From the NCBI RefSeq assembly GCF_000720175.1, contig NZ_JOIX01000012.1:62001-126000 (forward strand): a DNA stretch of 64,000 nucleotides. The letters run 5' to 3'. Shown one piece after another: positions 28,198 through 37,572 of the stretch. A program made the position numbers and the translations under genes. The notes under the pieces were generated by a model. That model was given only the letters and a program-made list of their open reading frames with translations, was not told the origin of the DNA and did not search any database. The stretch comes from Streptomyces sp. NRRL S-337. GTDB taxonomy: Bacteria > Actinomycetota > Actinomycetes > Streptomycetales > Streptomycetaceae. How positions within the stretch are numbered: position 1 is the first letter of the stretch; the number at the start of each line of letters is the position of its first letter.

Positions 28198-29127
28198 CTA
28201 GCAGAACCAGCCTCGGAAGGGCTTTTCGCCCTCCTCCTCCGCGTCGGCGTTCCGCCGCGCCACCATCGCCAGCAACCGCTCGACCGAGCGCTGCCATACA
28301 GCGGCACGCGTCGGTTCTCCCGCCTTCGCCCATGACGGAACGTAACGCTTGCGCCGCCGCGGCTGGTACGGACGGCGGTCCGGGGCCTCGGCCGCCGCGC
28401 CGAAGAAGTCCCCGCCCTTGCGCTTGAAGCCGTCCGTGCCCGGCGCCTGCCCCTGGTCCTGCTCTGCCGACGCCTTCCGCAGGTGCGGAATGTGCTTGGC
28501 GCAGTGGATGTACGCCTCCTCAACGGTGATCTCGACCCACAGTTGGGCTCGGCGCCCGGGCACGGGGTCGACCGGCAGCTCGGGCTGGGCGCGGCGCATC
28601 TCCTCGTCGGAAACGATCCGGGCCCGCCCGTTGATGTGCAGGCCGATTCGGTCCTGCAGGAAGTCGATCATCAGGATACCGACGTGGGGGTTTTCCTCGA
28701 TGTTGCCGAGGCTGGCGAGCACGCCGTTGCCCCGGTACTCGGGGTAGACCAGCGTCCTGTCGTCGAGGACCTGGAGGAAGCCGGGCGGACCGGCCCGGAA
28801 GGTGCTGTCGCACTGACCGTGCCGGTCGGAGGTGGCCAGGAAGCACATCTCCTGGCGCGCCACGAAGTCCCGCATCCTGGTGTTGAGCCGGTCCAGGACC
28901 TGCTCGTCGTAGAACTTGTCGGCGCGTGCGGTGGTGCCCATACGCTCCTGGAGCTCGTGCTCGCCATCGCTACCGGGGCGGACACGGCGGTCTGCAGCGG
29001 GCATTGGATCCACCGTGGGCATCCGGCCTGCCGTGGCCATCTGGTCCGGCACTCCCACCTGGTCCTCCCTGAACGCCGCCTGAACGCCGCCAGCTGCCCC
29101 GGCGTTCACTCGTATGTTCACGTCCAC
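28198..29127 (-). CDS. Pyridoxamine 5'-phosphate oxidase-like flavoprotein
   Basis: 309 aa. After a hydrophilic N-terminal extension of about 65 residues (rich in Met, Gly, Asp), a split-barrel FMN-binding domain follows: MRDFVARQEMCFLATSDRHG, LQVLDDRTLVYPEYRGNGVL, NPHVGILMIDF and LHINGRARIVSD. It ends with an unusual basic tail containing RRPYQPRRRKRY. This group (PNPOx-like, PF01243 type) includes F420- and FMN-dependent reductases as well as heme or quinone-modifying proteins. The substrate is open. Confidence 0.85.
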   Translation of the reverse strand: MDVNIRVNAGAAGGVQAAFREDQVGVPDQMATAGRMPTVDPMPAADRRVRPGSDGEHELQERMGTTARADKFYDEQVLDRLNTRMRDFVARQEMCFLATSDRHGQCDSTFRAGPPGFLQVLDDRTLVYPEYRGNGVLASLGNIEENPHVGILMIDFLQDRIGLHINGRARIVSDEEMRRAQPELPVDPVPGRRAQLWVEITVEEAYIHCAKHIPHLRKASAEQDQGQAPGTDGFKRKGGDFFGAAAEAPDRRPYQPRRRKRYVPSWAKAGEPTRAAVWQRSVERLLAMVARRNADAEEEGEKPFRGWFC

Positions 29128-29585
29128 ATCTCCTCCGTTCCCTAAACCCGTGCCACGCCGAGCTCTTCAAGGGAGTCGCGCCGTATGCGGTGAGCAGGGC
29201 AGCAACGTGCGGGTCACACCGACGCCGAGACGTAGATGCCGGACGCGGGCGGGGCTGGGCGGGGGGCTCCATCCCCGCCCACGTCAGGCGCGGATCCTGC
29301 CGTACGGGGGGACCTCGGATCCGTTGGGTGCCGACGATCAAGTCGGCACACTCGGTTCTGCGCCGTCGGCTGTTCAAATGTCACACCGGCAGGTCGAGCG
29401 ACTGACAGAATTACTGTGGGCGCCCATATCGGATGTATTGCGCTCGCCGGGTAACGCAACGGCACCCTTCTGACGCAGAGCTGAATGCGGGCGTGTGTGC
29501 AGCGACCCGTATGCGGCCACAGTAGGGGTGTCTCTCGCGAAGAAATCCACTCTGACTGCGGCCTCTCGCTCTTACCGCCAAGGCG
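29128..29585. other. Intergenic region, no gene seen
   Basis: About 460 bp between divergent genes. Open frames on both strands are short and without recognisable motifs. It must hold both promoters, but I see no clear operator. Confidence 0.5.
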
Positions 29586-29972
29586 GTGTCCACATCCGAT
29601 CGGACTCCAGTGAATAACACCAACCCCATGCCGGGAAATCAGCCATACGACCACAGCCAGGGCAGCAACCACCGGCGCGACCGTAACCGGGACGGCTCCA
29701 CCACAAGGCGCACAGCCCTGGTCATCCACACCATCGCCGACATCGCCGCCGTGTTCCTGGGCCTATGGATCCTGCTCTACCTGCTCGAAGCCAACCAGGC
29801 GAACGTCTTCGTCGAGTTCGTGGAAGGCATGGCGGACATGCTGGCCTGGTGGTCACAGGACATCTTCACCATGGACACAGACGGCGTTCGCGTTCTCCTC
29901 AATTACGGCCTGCCGGCCGTGATCTATCTGCTGACCGGACGCGGAATAGCCGCACGGATACGCCGCCTCTGA
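29586..29972 (+). CDS. Small two-helix membrane protein
   Basis: 128 aa if GTG 29586 is used; GTG 29610 and ATG 29628 are alternatives and no ribosome site decides. A polar, basic N-terminus of about 40 residues precedes two hydrophobic helices (ADIAAVFLGLWILLYLLE and VLLNYGLPAVIYLLTGRG). Unknown function. Confidence 0.65.
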   Translation: MSTSDRTPVNNTNPMPGNQPYDHSQGSNHRRDRNRDGSTTRRTALVIHTIADIAAVFLGLWILLYLLEANQANVFVEFVEGMADMLAWWSQDIFTMDTDGVRVLLNYGLPAVIYLLTGRGIAARIRRL

Positions 29973-30044
29973 CCACTTTGCCACCAATCCAGACCTGTGA
30001 AGAAACGAAGGCGGTTCAGCAACAGGTCTGAAACCGGGCTACTT

Positions 30045-30179
30045 TCACCTCCTCCACAAAAACGTGACGACGAACTCAAGACTCCTGTACGGCCCCTCGC
30101 ACGGAACGCCGTTCTCGTCGATCGCGACGCAGTGGTGGTGGGTCTTGCCTGCGTCGATGCCGGCCCAGATCGTGGCCAT
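30045..30179 (-). pseudogene. IS110 family transposase, N-terminal remnant
   Basis: MATIWAGIDAGKTHHHCVAI at 30179 downward is the conserved start of IS110/IS900 transposases, with the first Asp of the DEDD catalytic site. The frame ends after 44 codons in unrelated sequence. Most of the gene is missing. Confidence 0.8.
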
Positions 30180-30559
30180 GGTGCCTCCGTGCGATGCGGT
30201 GTGCTGATACCTCCCGACGGACGACCTCGCTGTCGATTCCCTACCGAGCGATCATTCGCAATTCCTAATTGGCAGCCGAGTCGTCGTGGGGCGTCGGGCG
30301 GCCAATCGATGGAAGCCACAAGCGGCAGAACCTTGAAAGCCACACCCGACGCCCCTGGGTGGGCCAACCATACGAAGGGCTCGCCCAGTCCCGTGGAAGA
30401 ACGTAGGGAACCTTGAGCGGTGGGCGGGGCTGTGACCAGCACTGGCCCGAGAAGTGTTGAGCTGTCGCTGACACACCGCTCAACGTTCGGTACACGGGAC
30501 AACGGTGCGGCAGGTTGCGGCTCGTCGCGCTCCGTTTCTCCCGATCGGTCTGCTCTTCC

Positions 30560-31727
30560 ATGCCCGCTGCCACGGCCTGTCCGATAGTCCTGACCGCCGC
30601 CGAGCGTAGACGGCTGAAGAAGGTAGCCTGGGGCCACAAGACACCCCACCAACTGCGCATGCGCGCGCAGGTCGTGTTGCACGCGGCACGCGGACGCTCC
30701 AACGCGCGCATCGTCCGCGAGACGGGGCTGCACCTGGACACCGTGCGTACATGGCGGGGCCGTTTCGCCGACGGCGGCCTTCCCGCCCTCGCCGACCGCA
30801 AGCGGTCCGGTCGGCCAGCCTCGTTCACCGCGTTGCAGGTCGCCGAAGTTAAGGCGCTGGCCTGCCAGTTACCTGCCGAGACCGGCACCCCGCTGTCGCG
30901 CTGGTCGTGTCCGGAACTGGCCCGGGAGGCGGTCGACCGGTCGACCGCCGGGTCGATCTCGCCTTCCACCGTGCGGCGCTGGCTCAAGCAGGACGCGCTC
31001 AAGCCCTGGCATTACCAGTCCTGGATCTTTGTGCGCGACCCCGCCTTCCGGCCCAAGGCCGCGCGCGTGCTGGACCTGTACGCCCGCACCTTCGACGGCG
31101 CCCCGCTGGGCGAGGACGAGTACGTGATCTCCGCGGACGAGAAGACTTCCATCCAGGCGCGTTGCCGCTGCCACCCGACCCTGGCACCCGGGCAGACCCG
31201 GGCGATGCGCGTCAACCACGAATACGACCGCGGCGGCGCGTTGGCCTACCTGGCCGCCTACGACGTCCATCGCGCCCGTGTCTTCGGCCGCTGCGAACCT
31301 AAGACCGGCATCGTGCCCTTCATGAACCTGGTCACCCAGGTCATGACCACCGAGCCCTACGCCAGTGCCAGACGCGTCTTCTGGATCGTCGACAACGGCT
31401 CTTCCCACCGAGGGATGAAGGCCACAGATCGCCTCACCAGGGCGTTTCCGAACGCTGCCATGGTCCACAACCCCCGTGCACGCTTCCTGGACGAACCAGA
31501 TCGAGATCTTCTTCTCGATCGTCCAACGCAAGGTCGTCTCGCCCAATGACTTCCCGGACCTCAGCGAGGTCCGGGATCGGCTCCGAGCATTCGAAGACCG
31601 CTACAACGCCACGGCACAGCCGTTCCAGTGGAGGTTCACCACCTCCGACCTGGACGAACTGCTGGTCCGGATCGACCGACACCCAATCCGTCGGCAGGAA
31701 GAATCCTCCGCCCGTCCCGCTGCGTGA
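30560..31727 (+). pseudogene. IS630 family transposase with one frame break
   Basis: Nearly complete. Helix-turn-helix domains cover the first 140 residues (NARIVRETGLHLDTVRTWRG) and a DDE domain follows with ISADEKTSIQ (Asp), FWIVDNGSSH (Asp) and, in the next frame, NQIEIFFSIVQRK (Glu). At 31470-31474 a run of five C where four would keep the frame separates the last 80 codons, which continue to the stop at 31727. Either a spontaneous mutation or a sequencing error. Confidence 0.85.
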
Positions 31728-31858
31728 TCGATCAACCCCCGAAGGACTTCGAGCGTCGACCACTGGTGTCCCGTCTGGCCTAACCCTGATGGTGTACGTC
31801 ATACGGACCAGCCACGATTACTGAGGGGTCGACTCCGTCACGTAGGGAATCCGCAGAC

Positions 31859-33031
31859 ATGAGAGCAACAGACGTGGGAGCAATTCGCACCGTGCCCAGG
31901 GCCCGCCGCCTGCGCCACCTCGCCGTGGCAGCATTGCTGACCGCGACGGCGACCACGATGAGCGCCTGCGGCACAAGCCGTGATGGAGCCACCCCGGGTA
32001 CCACCCAGGGTATGGCGGCGGTGACCGCGGACGCCAAGTACGTGCCGTGCGGCAAGCCGCCGCAGAAACTGGAGAAGATCGACCAGGACTTCCTGGACCA
32101 GCTCGCGGCCGCCGACGGCAAGCCGCTGTACGACCTGTCGTACCCGGCCGCCCGTGGCGTGCTGAACAAGCTCCAGGCGGGCCCCGTCCCGATGCTGCCC
32201 GCGCAGATCACCGAGCGCACCGTGCCGGGCGGCCCCACGGGGCCGGTCAACGTGCATATCGTGCGCCCCGCGGGCGTCAAAGGGAGGCTTCCCGGCATCG
32301 TCTACATCCACGGCGGCGGCTGGGTTCTCGGCAACTTCAAGACCCACGAGCGCCTCGTCCGTGAACTCGCACATGGCGCCCGCGCCGAGGTCGTCTTCGT
32401 GGACTACACGCCTTCTCCGGAGGCCCAGTTCCCGGTTCCGATCGAGCAGGCGTACGCCGTCGCCAAGTGGGTCGGCGCCCACGGCGCCGAGATCAGCCTG
32501 GACTCCAGCCGGCTGGCTGTTGCCGGTGACTCGGTCGGTGGCGACATGACCGCCGCGGTCACGATCATGGCCAAGCAGCGCGGTGGCCCGCACTTCCGCC
32601 AGCAGATCATGCTCTACCCGGTCACCGACGCCAACTTCGACACGGCGTCGTACCGCCGCTACGCGGAGAACTGCTGGCTTGCCCGGCCCGCCATGAAGTG
32701 GTTCTGGAACGCCTACGCTCCAAAGGTCGCCGACCGCGCCAACCCGCTGGCCTCGCCGCTGAAGGCGACCGTCGGGCAACTGCGCGGCCTGCCGCCGGCC
32801 TTGGTTATCACCGACTCCGACGTGCTGTTGGACTCCGGCAACTCCTATGCCGCGAAGCTCAGGTCGGCGGGAGTGCAGGTGACCTCGTCGTACTACAGCG
32901 GAGTCACCCACGACTTCATGATGCTGGACGCGCTGCGCGACACGCAGGCCAACAAGGCGGCGGTCGCCCAGACCACGGCGACCCTGCGTGAGGCGCTCTA
33001 CGCGCGGACGACCCCCGTCGCCGGTAAGTAG
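31859..33031 (+). CDS. Alpha/beta hydrolase lipoprotein (HSL-type esterase)
   Basis: 390 aa. Basic N-terminus, hydrophobic core and a lipobox (TTMSAC) suggest a membrane-anchored lipoprotein. The hydrolase domain belongs to the hormone-sensitive-lipase group: oxyanion motif YIHGGGWVLG, nucleophile in AGDSVGGDM, acid in ITDSDVLLDSG, and His in GVTHDFMMLDALRD. Expected to hydrolyse short-chain esters outside the cell. A hairpin lies 170 bp downstream. Confidence 0.9.
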   Translation: MRATDVGAIRTVPRARRLRHLAVAALLTATATTMSACGTSRDGATPGTTQGMAAVTADAKYVPCGKPPQKLEKIDQDFLDQLAAADGKPLYDLSYPAARGVLNKLQAGPVPMLPAQITERTVPGGPTGPVNVHIVRPAGVKGRLPGIVYIHGGGWVLGNFKTHERLVRELAHGARAEVVFVDYTPSPEAQFPVPIEQAYAVAKWVGAHGAEISLDSSRLAVAGDSVGGDMTAAVTIMAKQRGGPHFRQQIMLYPVTDANFDTASYRRYAENCWLARPAMKWFWNAYAPKVADRANPLASPLKATVGQLRGLPPALVITDSDVLLDSGNSYAAKLRSAGVQVTSSYYSGVTHDFMMLDALRDTQANKAAVAQTTATLREALYARTTPVAGK

Positions 33032-33199
33032 GGCGGCAGCAGACCCGGTTCCGGACGACGGAACGCGGCGGCGCGATGACGAGACCGCCGCGTTCCGAGC
33101 CCTCCGAAGCCCCGTGCCGGCCCGGCCCTCCCGCGCCGGGCTCGCTCGCAAAGGGCCTTTGTGGTCTTTGACGCAGGTGCGTAGATGCCGGGACACAGA

Positions 33200-33219
33200 C
33201 CCTCGCCGCAGGGCGAGGG
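33200..33219 (+). terminator. GC hairpin
   Basis: CCCTCGCC and GGCGAGGG form an 8-bp perfect stem with a 4-base loop. It lies after the esterase gene and before minus-strand debris, and could terminate from either side. Confidence 0.55.
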
Positions 33220-33220
33220 C

Positions 33221-33437
33221 CTAATCATGGGGCCTTCCCGAGCAAGCTGGGAAGGGCGGTGTCACGCGAGGATCTGGGCGGCCGTCTTGCAGGGCCGCGT
33301 TGGCGGCTGTGTCGTGGCCGCCCTCGGGCCGTACGAACACGCGGTCGTTGGCGAGGAGCCGCCACCCGGCGCGGGCAAGGAGGAATGCAGTGGTGGTCTT
33401 GCCCGCCCCCTTGTCGCCTGGTCCTCCCGGTGATCCA
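33221..33437 (-). pseudogene. P-loop kinase-like fragment
   Basis: On the minus strand the sequence reads GPGDKGAGKTTTAFLLARAG followed by WRLLANDRVFVRPEGG to a stop at 33221. This is a Walker A site and the following strand of an HPr-kinase-like ATP-binding protein of the type that occurs in small natural-product operons. The N-terminal part is replaced by IS1380-like sequence in another frame. Confidence 0.55.
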
Positions 33438-33449
33438 AACGAAACGGCC

Positions 33450-33720
33450 TAGTGGTCCCGCTCGTCGGCGGAGCGAAACCCACCTCCGCTCCCTGCTTGG
33501 TCCAGCCGAATACCCGCCTGTGGGTGGAGCCGATGTCGATGAACGCGACTTTGGCCGCATCGGGCTGCACCCGTGCATGCGCCGCCAGTTCGGCCAGAGG
33601 CGTGCGGTGCACCGCGTGCAGTTGCAGGCCATGGCCGTGAGTCAAGGAGCGCAGGAACGTGCCGTGCTCCCTTCTTTCCGGCGAGTTTGCTGCAGAGATC
33701 GCCGAACGCGGCCTTACTCA
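33450..33720 (-). pseudogene. IS1380 family transposase fragment
   Basis: Minus-strand pieces in two frames, SKAAFGDLCSKLAGKKGARH and then AFIDIGSTHRRVFGWTKQGA, resemble the N-terminal third of IS1380-type transposases (motif V-D-I-D...V-x-G-x-x-K-Q-G-A). The rest is absent. Assignment is from memory of the family pattern. Confidence 0.5.
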
Positions 33721-33863
33721 AGACGGCGCGGATGTCCCTCTGTGGTGGTGCGAGTTCGAAGCGGGCGTGGCGAACAGCACGGGTGGGGCGAAAGGGCCAG
33801 TTCGCTTACGGCTCCGCCACGCCGCCGCGCCTGGTCCCTCGGCGACTGATCGAAGGTAGATGC

Positions 33864-34283
33864 TCATTGCTTCGGCCAGCGCTCCTCGGGGAACGTGTCG
33901 CCGTACATCGGCAGTCCACTCAGTGAGTTCGCGCGGGATGCCTCGTCCTCGATGATGTCCCAGTGCTCCCTGAGCAGCCCATCCTCCATGCGGACGAAGT
34001 CCGCGGCGATCCAGGGCACCGGTTGAGCGTGCCCGGAGAACCGCCCGCGGACCACCACCATGTCGCCTTCCGCCATGATGAAGTCGACTTCGTGCCGTAG
34101 CTCGTCCGGCAGGATCTTGACCAGATCGAACAGACCATCTCGGCCGGGCTCGATGTGTGCACTGTGCTGTGTGTAGTCCGGGGACCAGAACTTCTCGGCC
34201 GCTGCGTAATCCCGCTTGTTGAAGAGTGTGTCGAACGCCTCCCGGACGATCTCCTTGTTCCTCTCTTCCACGGTCTGTCCCAT
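33864..34283 (-). CDS. SnoaL/NTF2-like protein
   Basis: 139 aa from ATG at 34283 with GGAGGG upstream. NTF2-like cone: KEIVREAFDTLFNKRDYAAA, FWSPDYTQHSAHIEPGRDGL and DMVVVRGRFSGHAQ. The HSAHI and GLF..LV pattern is typical of the SnoaL-like ester cyclase/hydrolase group. It is the last gene of a minus-strand set with two SDRs and a VOC protein that may share the divergent TetR. Confidence 0.85.
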   Translation of the reverse strand: MGQTVEERNKEIVREAFDTLFNKRDYAAAEKFWSPDYTQHSAHIEPGRDGLFDLVKILPDELRHEVDFIMAEGDMVVVRGRFSGHAQPVPWIAADFVRMEDGLLREHWDIIEDEASRANSLSGLPMYGDTFPEERWPKQ

Positions 34284-34507
34284 GAGAGTTCTCCCTCCAG
34301 GTGATGCCGGAATGCTTCTCTCCGGCAGATCCGACGAACAGCGAGCACAGCCGCAACGCGGGGATCGACCCTGCCTTTGCGTACGCTGACGCCTCGCCGA
34401 GTGGCCTCCCGTGGCGCAGTACATGGCGTCAGCCACAGTGCGTGGTGGGGTGGTTTCATTGAACTCGCGGGAGGAGCCGAGACTCCCCGGATTGCCGGAG
34501 TCCAACC

Positions 34508-35257
34508 TCAGACTTGAGCCATGCCGCCGTCGACGCTCAGGTCCATGCCTGCACAGAAGCTGCTCTCGTCGGATGCGAGGAAGAGGGCGGCTGCGGCGAC
34601 TTCCTCGGGGCGTCCCATGCGCCCGAGGGGAATGGCGGAAGCGAAGGCTGCTCTGATCGCGTCCGCGCCTTCCTTGGAGTGTGCTTGGCTGTCCATGATC
34701 GGGGTGTCGATCGGGCCGGGGCTGAGGGTGTTGACACGGATGCCGCGGTCCTTGAGTTCCCTGGTCCAGGTGCGGGCGTAGGAGCGCACGGCGGCTTTGG
34801 TGGCGCTGTAGGTGGTGTACCCGTCGTGGCCGGTGTAGGCGGCGATCGATCCGACGAGGATGACCGAGCCGCCGTCTTTCATCAGTGGCAGCGCATTTTG
34901 GGCGGTGAAGAGGGTGCCGCGGGCGTTGAGGTTGAAGGTGCGGTCGAAGCTCTCTTCGGTGATCTGGCCGAACTCCTGCGGGTCGACCAGACCCGAGTTG
35001 GCAACGACGACGTTGAGCTTACCCTTCTGCTTCTCGATGGTCTGGAAGAGCCGGCCGAGGTCGGCGGGGACAGTGACGTCGCCCTGAACTGCCGTGACGT
35101 TCCTACCTATCTCGTCCTTCGCCTTGTCCAGTTCGGGCTGGCGACGCCCGGTGATGAACACGTAGGCGCCCTCCTCCACGAACCTCTGCGCGATCGCGAA
35201 TCCGATCCCGCTGCTGCCGCCGGTGACGAGGGTGACCTTGCCGTCCAGCCTGTTCAT
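34508..35257 (-). CDS. SDR family oxidoreductase
   Basis: 249 aa. VTGGSSGIG cofactor motif at residue 11, VVANSGLVD instead of the usual NNAG, catalytic Ser in LVGSIAAYTG and YSATK, C-terminal LSVDGGMAQV. AAAGG before the ATG fits. The ANSG variant is frequent in the SDR subgroup of broad-range carbonyl reductases. Substrate unknown. Confidence 0.92.
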   Translation of the reverse strand: MNRLDGKVTLVTGGSSGIGFAIAQRFVEEGAYVFITGRRQPELDKAKDEIGRNVTAVQGDVTVPADLGRLFQTIEKQKGKLNVVVANSGLVDPQEFGQITEESFDRTFNLNARGTLFTAQNALPLMKDGGSVILVGSIAAYTGHDGYTTYSATKAAVRSYARTWTRELKDRGIRVNTLSPGPIDTPIMDSQAHSKEGADAIRAAFASAIPLGRMGRPEEVAAAALFLASDESSFCAGMDLSVDGGMAQV

Positions 35258-35486
35258 GGCTGTGACCTTTCATGTATGAGTCATGGGGGATCCGGTAGCC
35301 GGGCCCCGTGGGTTTCTCGCCTGATCCGGCCTTCTGCCGGGGCGTCCGCGGCATACGGTGGCCGACGCGAGCCGGTCGGGGAGAACGCGATGCGCCCAGC
35401 GGTGCCCCGCGCTGCGGGACAGGCAAGTGCCCTGTTGGCAAATGTGTTCGCCGGGTCCGGTGCGTACTGCACGGCTGGTTCCGTTC

Positions 35487-35834
35487 TCATCCGGCGATGA
35501 GGTCGAATTCGTTGCCTTCGGGGTCGGCGAACGTCGTCCAGCGGGCGGAGCTCTGCGTCACGTCGCGGATCCGGGACGCGCCGAGCGCGAGCAGCCGCTG
35601 TGACTCTGCCTCGAAGGCGGGGCTGATGAGGTCGAGGTGCAGCCGGTTCTTCACCGACTTCGGCTCGGGGACCCGGTGGAAGCTCAGGCGAGGGGCGGCC
35701 CCGTCCGGGTCGAGTGTGGCGAATTCGGGGCTCGCGCCTGAGGCGACGTCCCTCCCGAGTACCTCGGCCCAGAAGCGGGCGAGCTTCTCGGCGTCGGCGG
35801 TGTCGACGCTCAGGCCGTACACGATGTTGCTCAC
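35487..35834 (-). CDS. VOC family (glyoxalase-like) protein
   Basis: 115 aa from GTG at 35834. Two beta-alpha-beta-beta-beta modules, ending in WTTFADPEGNEFDLIAG, the typical glyoxalase/bleomycin-resistance end. One metal-ligand position in this motif (Glu in GNEFDL) and His in NRLHLDL are present. Could be a small-molecule-binding or -degrading protein; sits between the two SDR genes. Confidence 0.88.
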   Translation of the reverse strand: MSNIVYGLSVDTADAEKLARFWAEVLGRDVASGASPEFATLDPDGAAPRLSFHRVPEPKSVKNRLHLDLISPAFEAESQRLLALGASRIRDVTQSSARWTTFADPEGNEFDLIAG

Positions 35835-35862
35835 GAGTGTTGTCCTCTTATGGGAGGCAGGT

Positions 35863-36609
35863 TCAGATGGCGGTGCGGCCGCCGTCGACGGCGATGGTCG
35901 CGCCGGTGATGTAGCCGGCCTTAGGCGAGACGAGGAATGCGACAGCCTCGGCGACCTCGGCGGGCTGGGCGGCTCGCTTCATCGCGGTGGTCTCGGCGAG
36001 CGCGTCGAACAGGTCGCGGGCCTCGGGCCGGGTGTAGACCGGACCGGGGGCGACGGTGTTGAAACGGACGCCGCGGCCGCTGTACTCGGCCGTCCATCCT
36101 CGTGTCAGTGACGCCAGTGCGGCCTTGGTCGCGCCGTAGGCGGCGCCGGTGGCCAGACCGAGGCTGCCCGCCATGCTGCCGATGTTGACCACACTGCCCG
36201 ATCCCTTCGTCGCCATCGCCGGGGCGAACGCGGCCACGAGGAAGAACGGTGCGCGGACGTTGCCGGCGAACATCGCGTCGTAGTCGGAGACCTTCATCTC
36301 CTCGGTCGGTGCCCAGACGGCTTGCCCGGCGTTGTTGACCAGGACGTCGACTTCGCCGACCTCCGCGGCCAGCTGGTCGACACCGGCCGGATCCTCCAGG
36401 TCCGCCTCGATGAACCGGGCCTCGCCGCCGGCCGCGGTGATCTCCTTGACGGTCTCGGCGCCGCGCTGGGCATTGCGGCCGGTCACCACGACGGACATTC
36501 CGTCGGCGGCGAGCCGCTTGGCGACCGCCCGGCCGATACCGGAGGTGGCCCCGGTGACCAGAGCAGTGAGGGGATGCAGGCCGAGGTTGTCTTCGCGCTC
36601 CACAGACAT
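35863..36609 (-). CDS. SDR family oxidoreductase, first gene facing TetR
   Basis: 248 aa from ATG at 36609, which has GGAAAGG 9 bases upstream; an in-frame GTG at 36618 would overlap that site. [22 protein letters not shown] and the final [13 protein letters not shown] are all there. It starts within 30 bp of operator-like sequences and diverges from the TetR gene, the classical design of a TetR-repressed SDR. Confidence 0.92.
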   Translation of the reverse strand: MSVEREDNLGLHPLTALVTGATSGIGRAVAKRLAADGMSVVVTGRNAQRGAETVKEITAAGGEARFIEADLEDPAGVDQLAAEVGEVDVLVNNAGQAVWAPTEEMKVSDYDAMFAGNVRAPFFLVAAFAPAMATKGSGSVVNIGSMAGSLGLATGAAYGATKAALASLTRGWTAEYSGRGVRFNTVAPGPVYTRPEARDLFDALAETTAMKRAAQPAEVAEAVAFLVSPKAGYITGATIAVDGGRTAI

Positions 36610-36634
36610 GGGATGCACCTTTCCGAACTATCAT

Positions 36635-36733
36635 CCAGACCGGTCTGTCTAGCAACAACTCCAACCTAGACAGACCCGTCTGGATATGTCAACGGTTGCA
36701 GGCAACCGATTGAAGACAGACAGACCTGTCTGC
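36635..36733. promoter_or_regulatory. Three TetR operator-like palindromes
   Basis: Three related sites lie between the divergent SDR and TetR genes: CCAGACCGGTCTGTCTAG at 36635-36652, CTAGACAGACCCGTCTGGA at 36666-36684 in inverted orientation to the first, and AGACAGACAGACCTGTCTGC at 36713-36732. The shared core is AGAC-N2-GTCT. They flank both likely promoters, so the TetR protein probably represses both genes. Confidence 0.75.
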
Positions 36734-36745
36734 TACCTTGTGGCT

Positions 36746-37339
36746 ATGTCTGAGAAAGTGCTCTCACCACGAGAACGCAGTGCGGCGGCGCGGGCGCGGC
36801 TGCTGGCCGCCGCCGACGAGCTGTTCTACGCCGAGGGAGTCCAGTCGGTCGGCATCGACCGGGTCATCCAGCACGCCGGAGTTGCCAAGGCAACGCTGTA
36901 CAGCGCCTTCGGCAGCAAGGACGGCCTGGTCCGCGCCTACCTGCAGGCACGGCATGCCGCGACCGTCGAGCACATGACACGCGAGCTCGAAGCGCGCTAC
37001 GAAACCCCGAAGGAGCGCCTGGTCGGCGTGTTCGAGGTGCAGGGGCTCTCGTTCATCGAGCCGGGCTTCCGTGGCTGCGCGTTCATCAGCGCGAGTGCCG
37101 ACGCCCCACCCGGCGGCGTCGTCGAACAGGCCGCGAACGACTACCGCACCTGGCTGCGCGAACTCTTCTTCGGCCTCGCCCAGCAGGCAGGCGCCAAGGA
37201 CGCGAAATCACTCGCCCAGCAACTGGTACTGCTCTACGACGGCGCCGGGATCAGCGCCTGGCTGGACCGCGACCCCAGCGCCGAAACAGCCGCCCGCACC
37301 GTAGCCGCCGCCCTGGTCGACGCTGCCATCCCAGACTGA
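36746..37339 (+). CDS. TetR/AcrR family repressor
   Basis: 197 aa from ATG at 36746; the longer frame upstream would run through the third operator. The N-terminal HTH is clear (SVGIDRVIQHAGVAKATLYS) after RARLLAAADELFYAEGV. The C-terminal domain contains GFRGCAFISASADAPPGG, common in TetR regulators of SDR genes. Autoregulation is likely, since one palindrome sits just ahead of its start. Confidence 0.92.
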   Translation: MSEKVLSPRERSAAARARLLAAADELFYAEGVQSVGIDRVIQHAGVAKATLYSAFGSKDGLVRAYLQARHAATVEHMTRELEARYETPKERLVGVFEVQGLSFIEPGFRGCAFISASADAPPGGVVEQAANDYRTWLRELFFGLAQQAGAKDAKSLAQQLVLLYDGAGISAWLDRDPSAETAARTVAAALVDAAIPD

Positions 37340-37572
37340 ACCAGCCCACCTCGACCGCGATCACCAACACTCGATCCCACCGGCGTGTGGGGTGGCCTCG
37401 CCGCGTCGGTCGGCGGTTCACGGCCCTACGCGGCACCGGTGCGGCTGTGCAGGTCGGTGCGTGCGCTGTCGAGGGTTTCGTCGGCAAGGGCGGGGTCGGC
37501 ATCGGCGACGGCGCGTGACAGAAGCAGGGCTCCGGCCATCTCGCTGAACAATGCAATGAGCCTTTTCCAACC

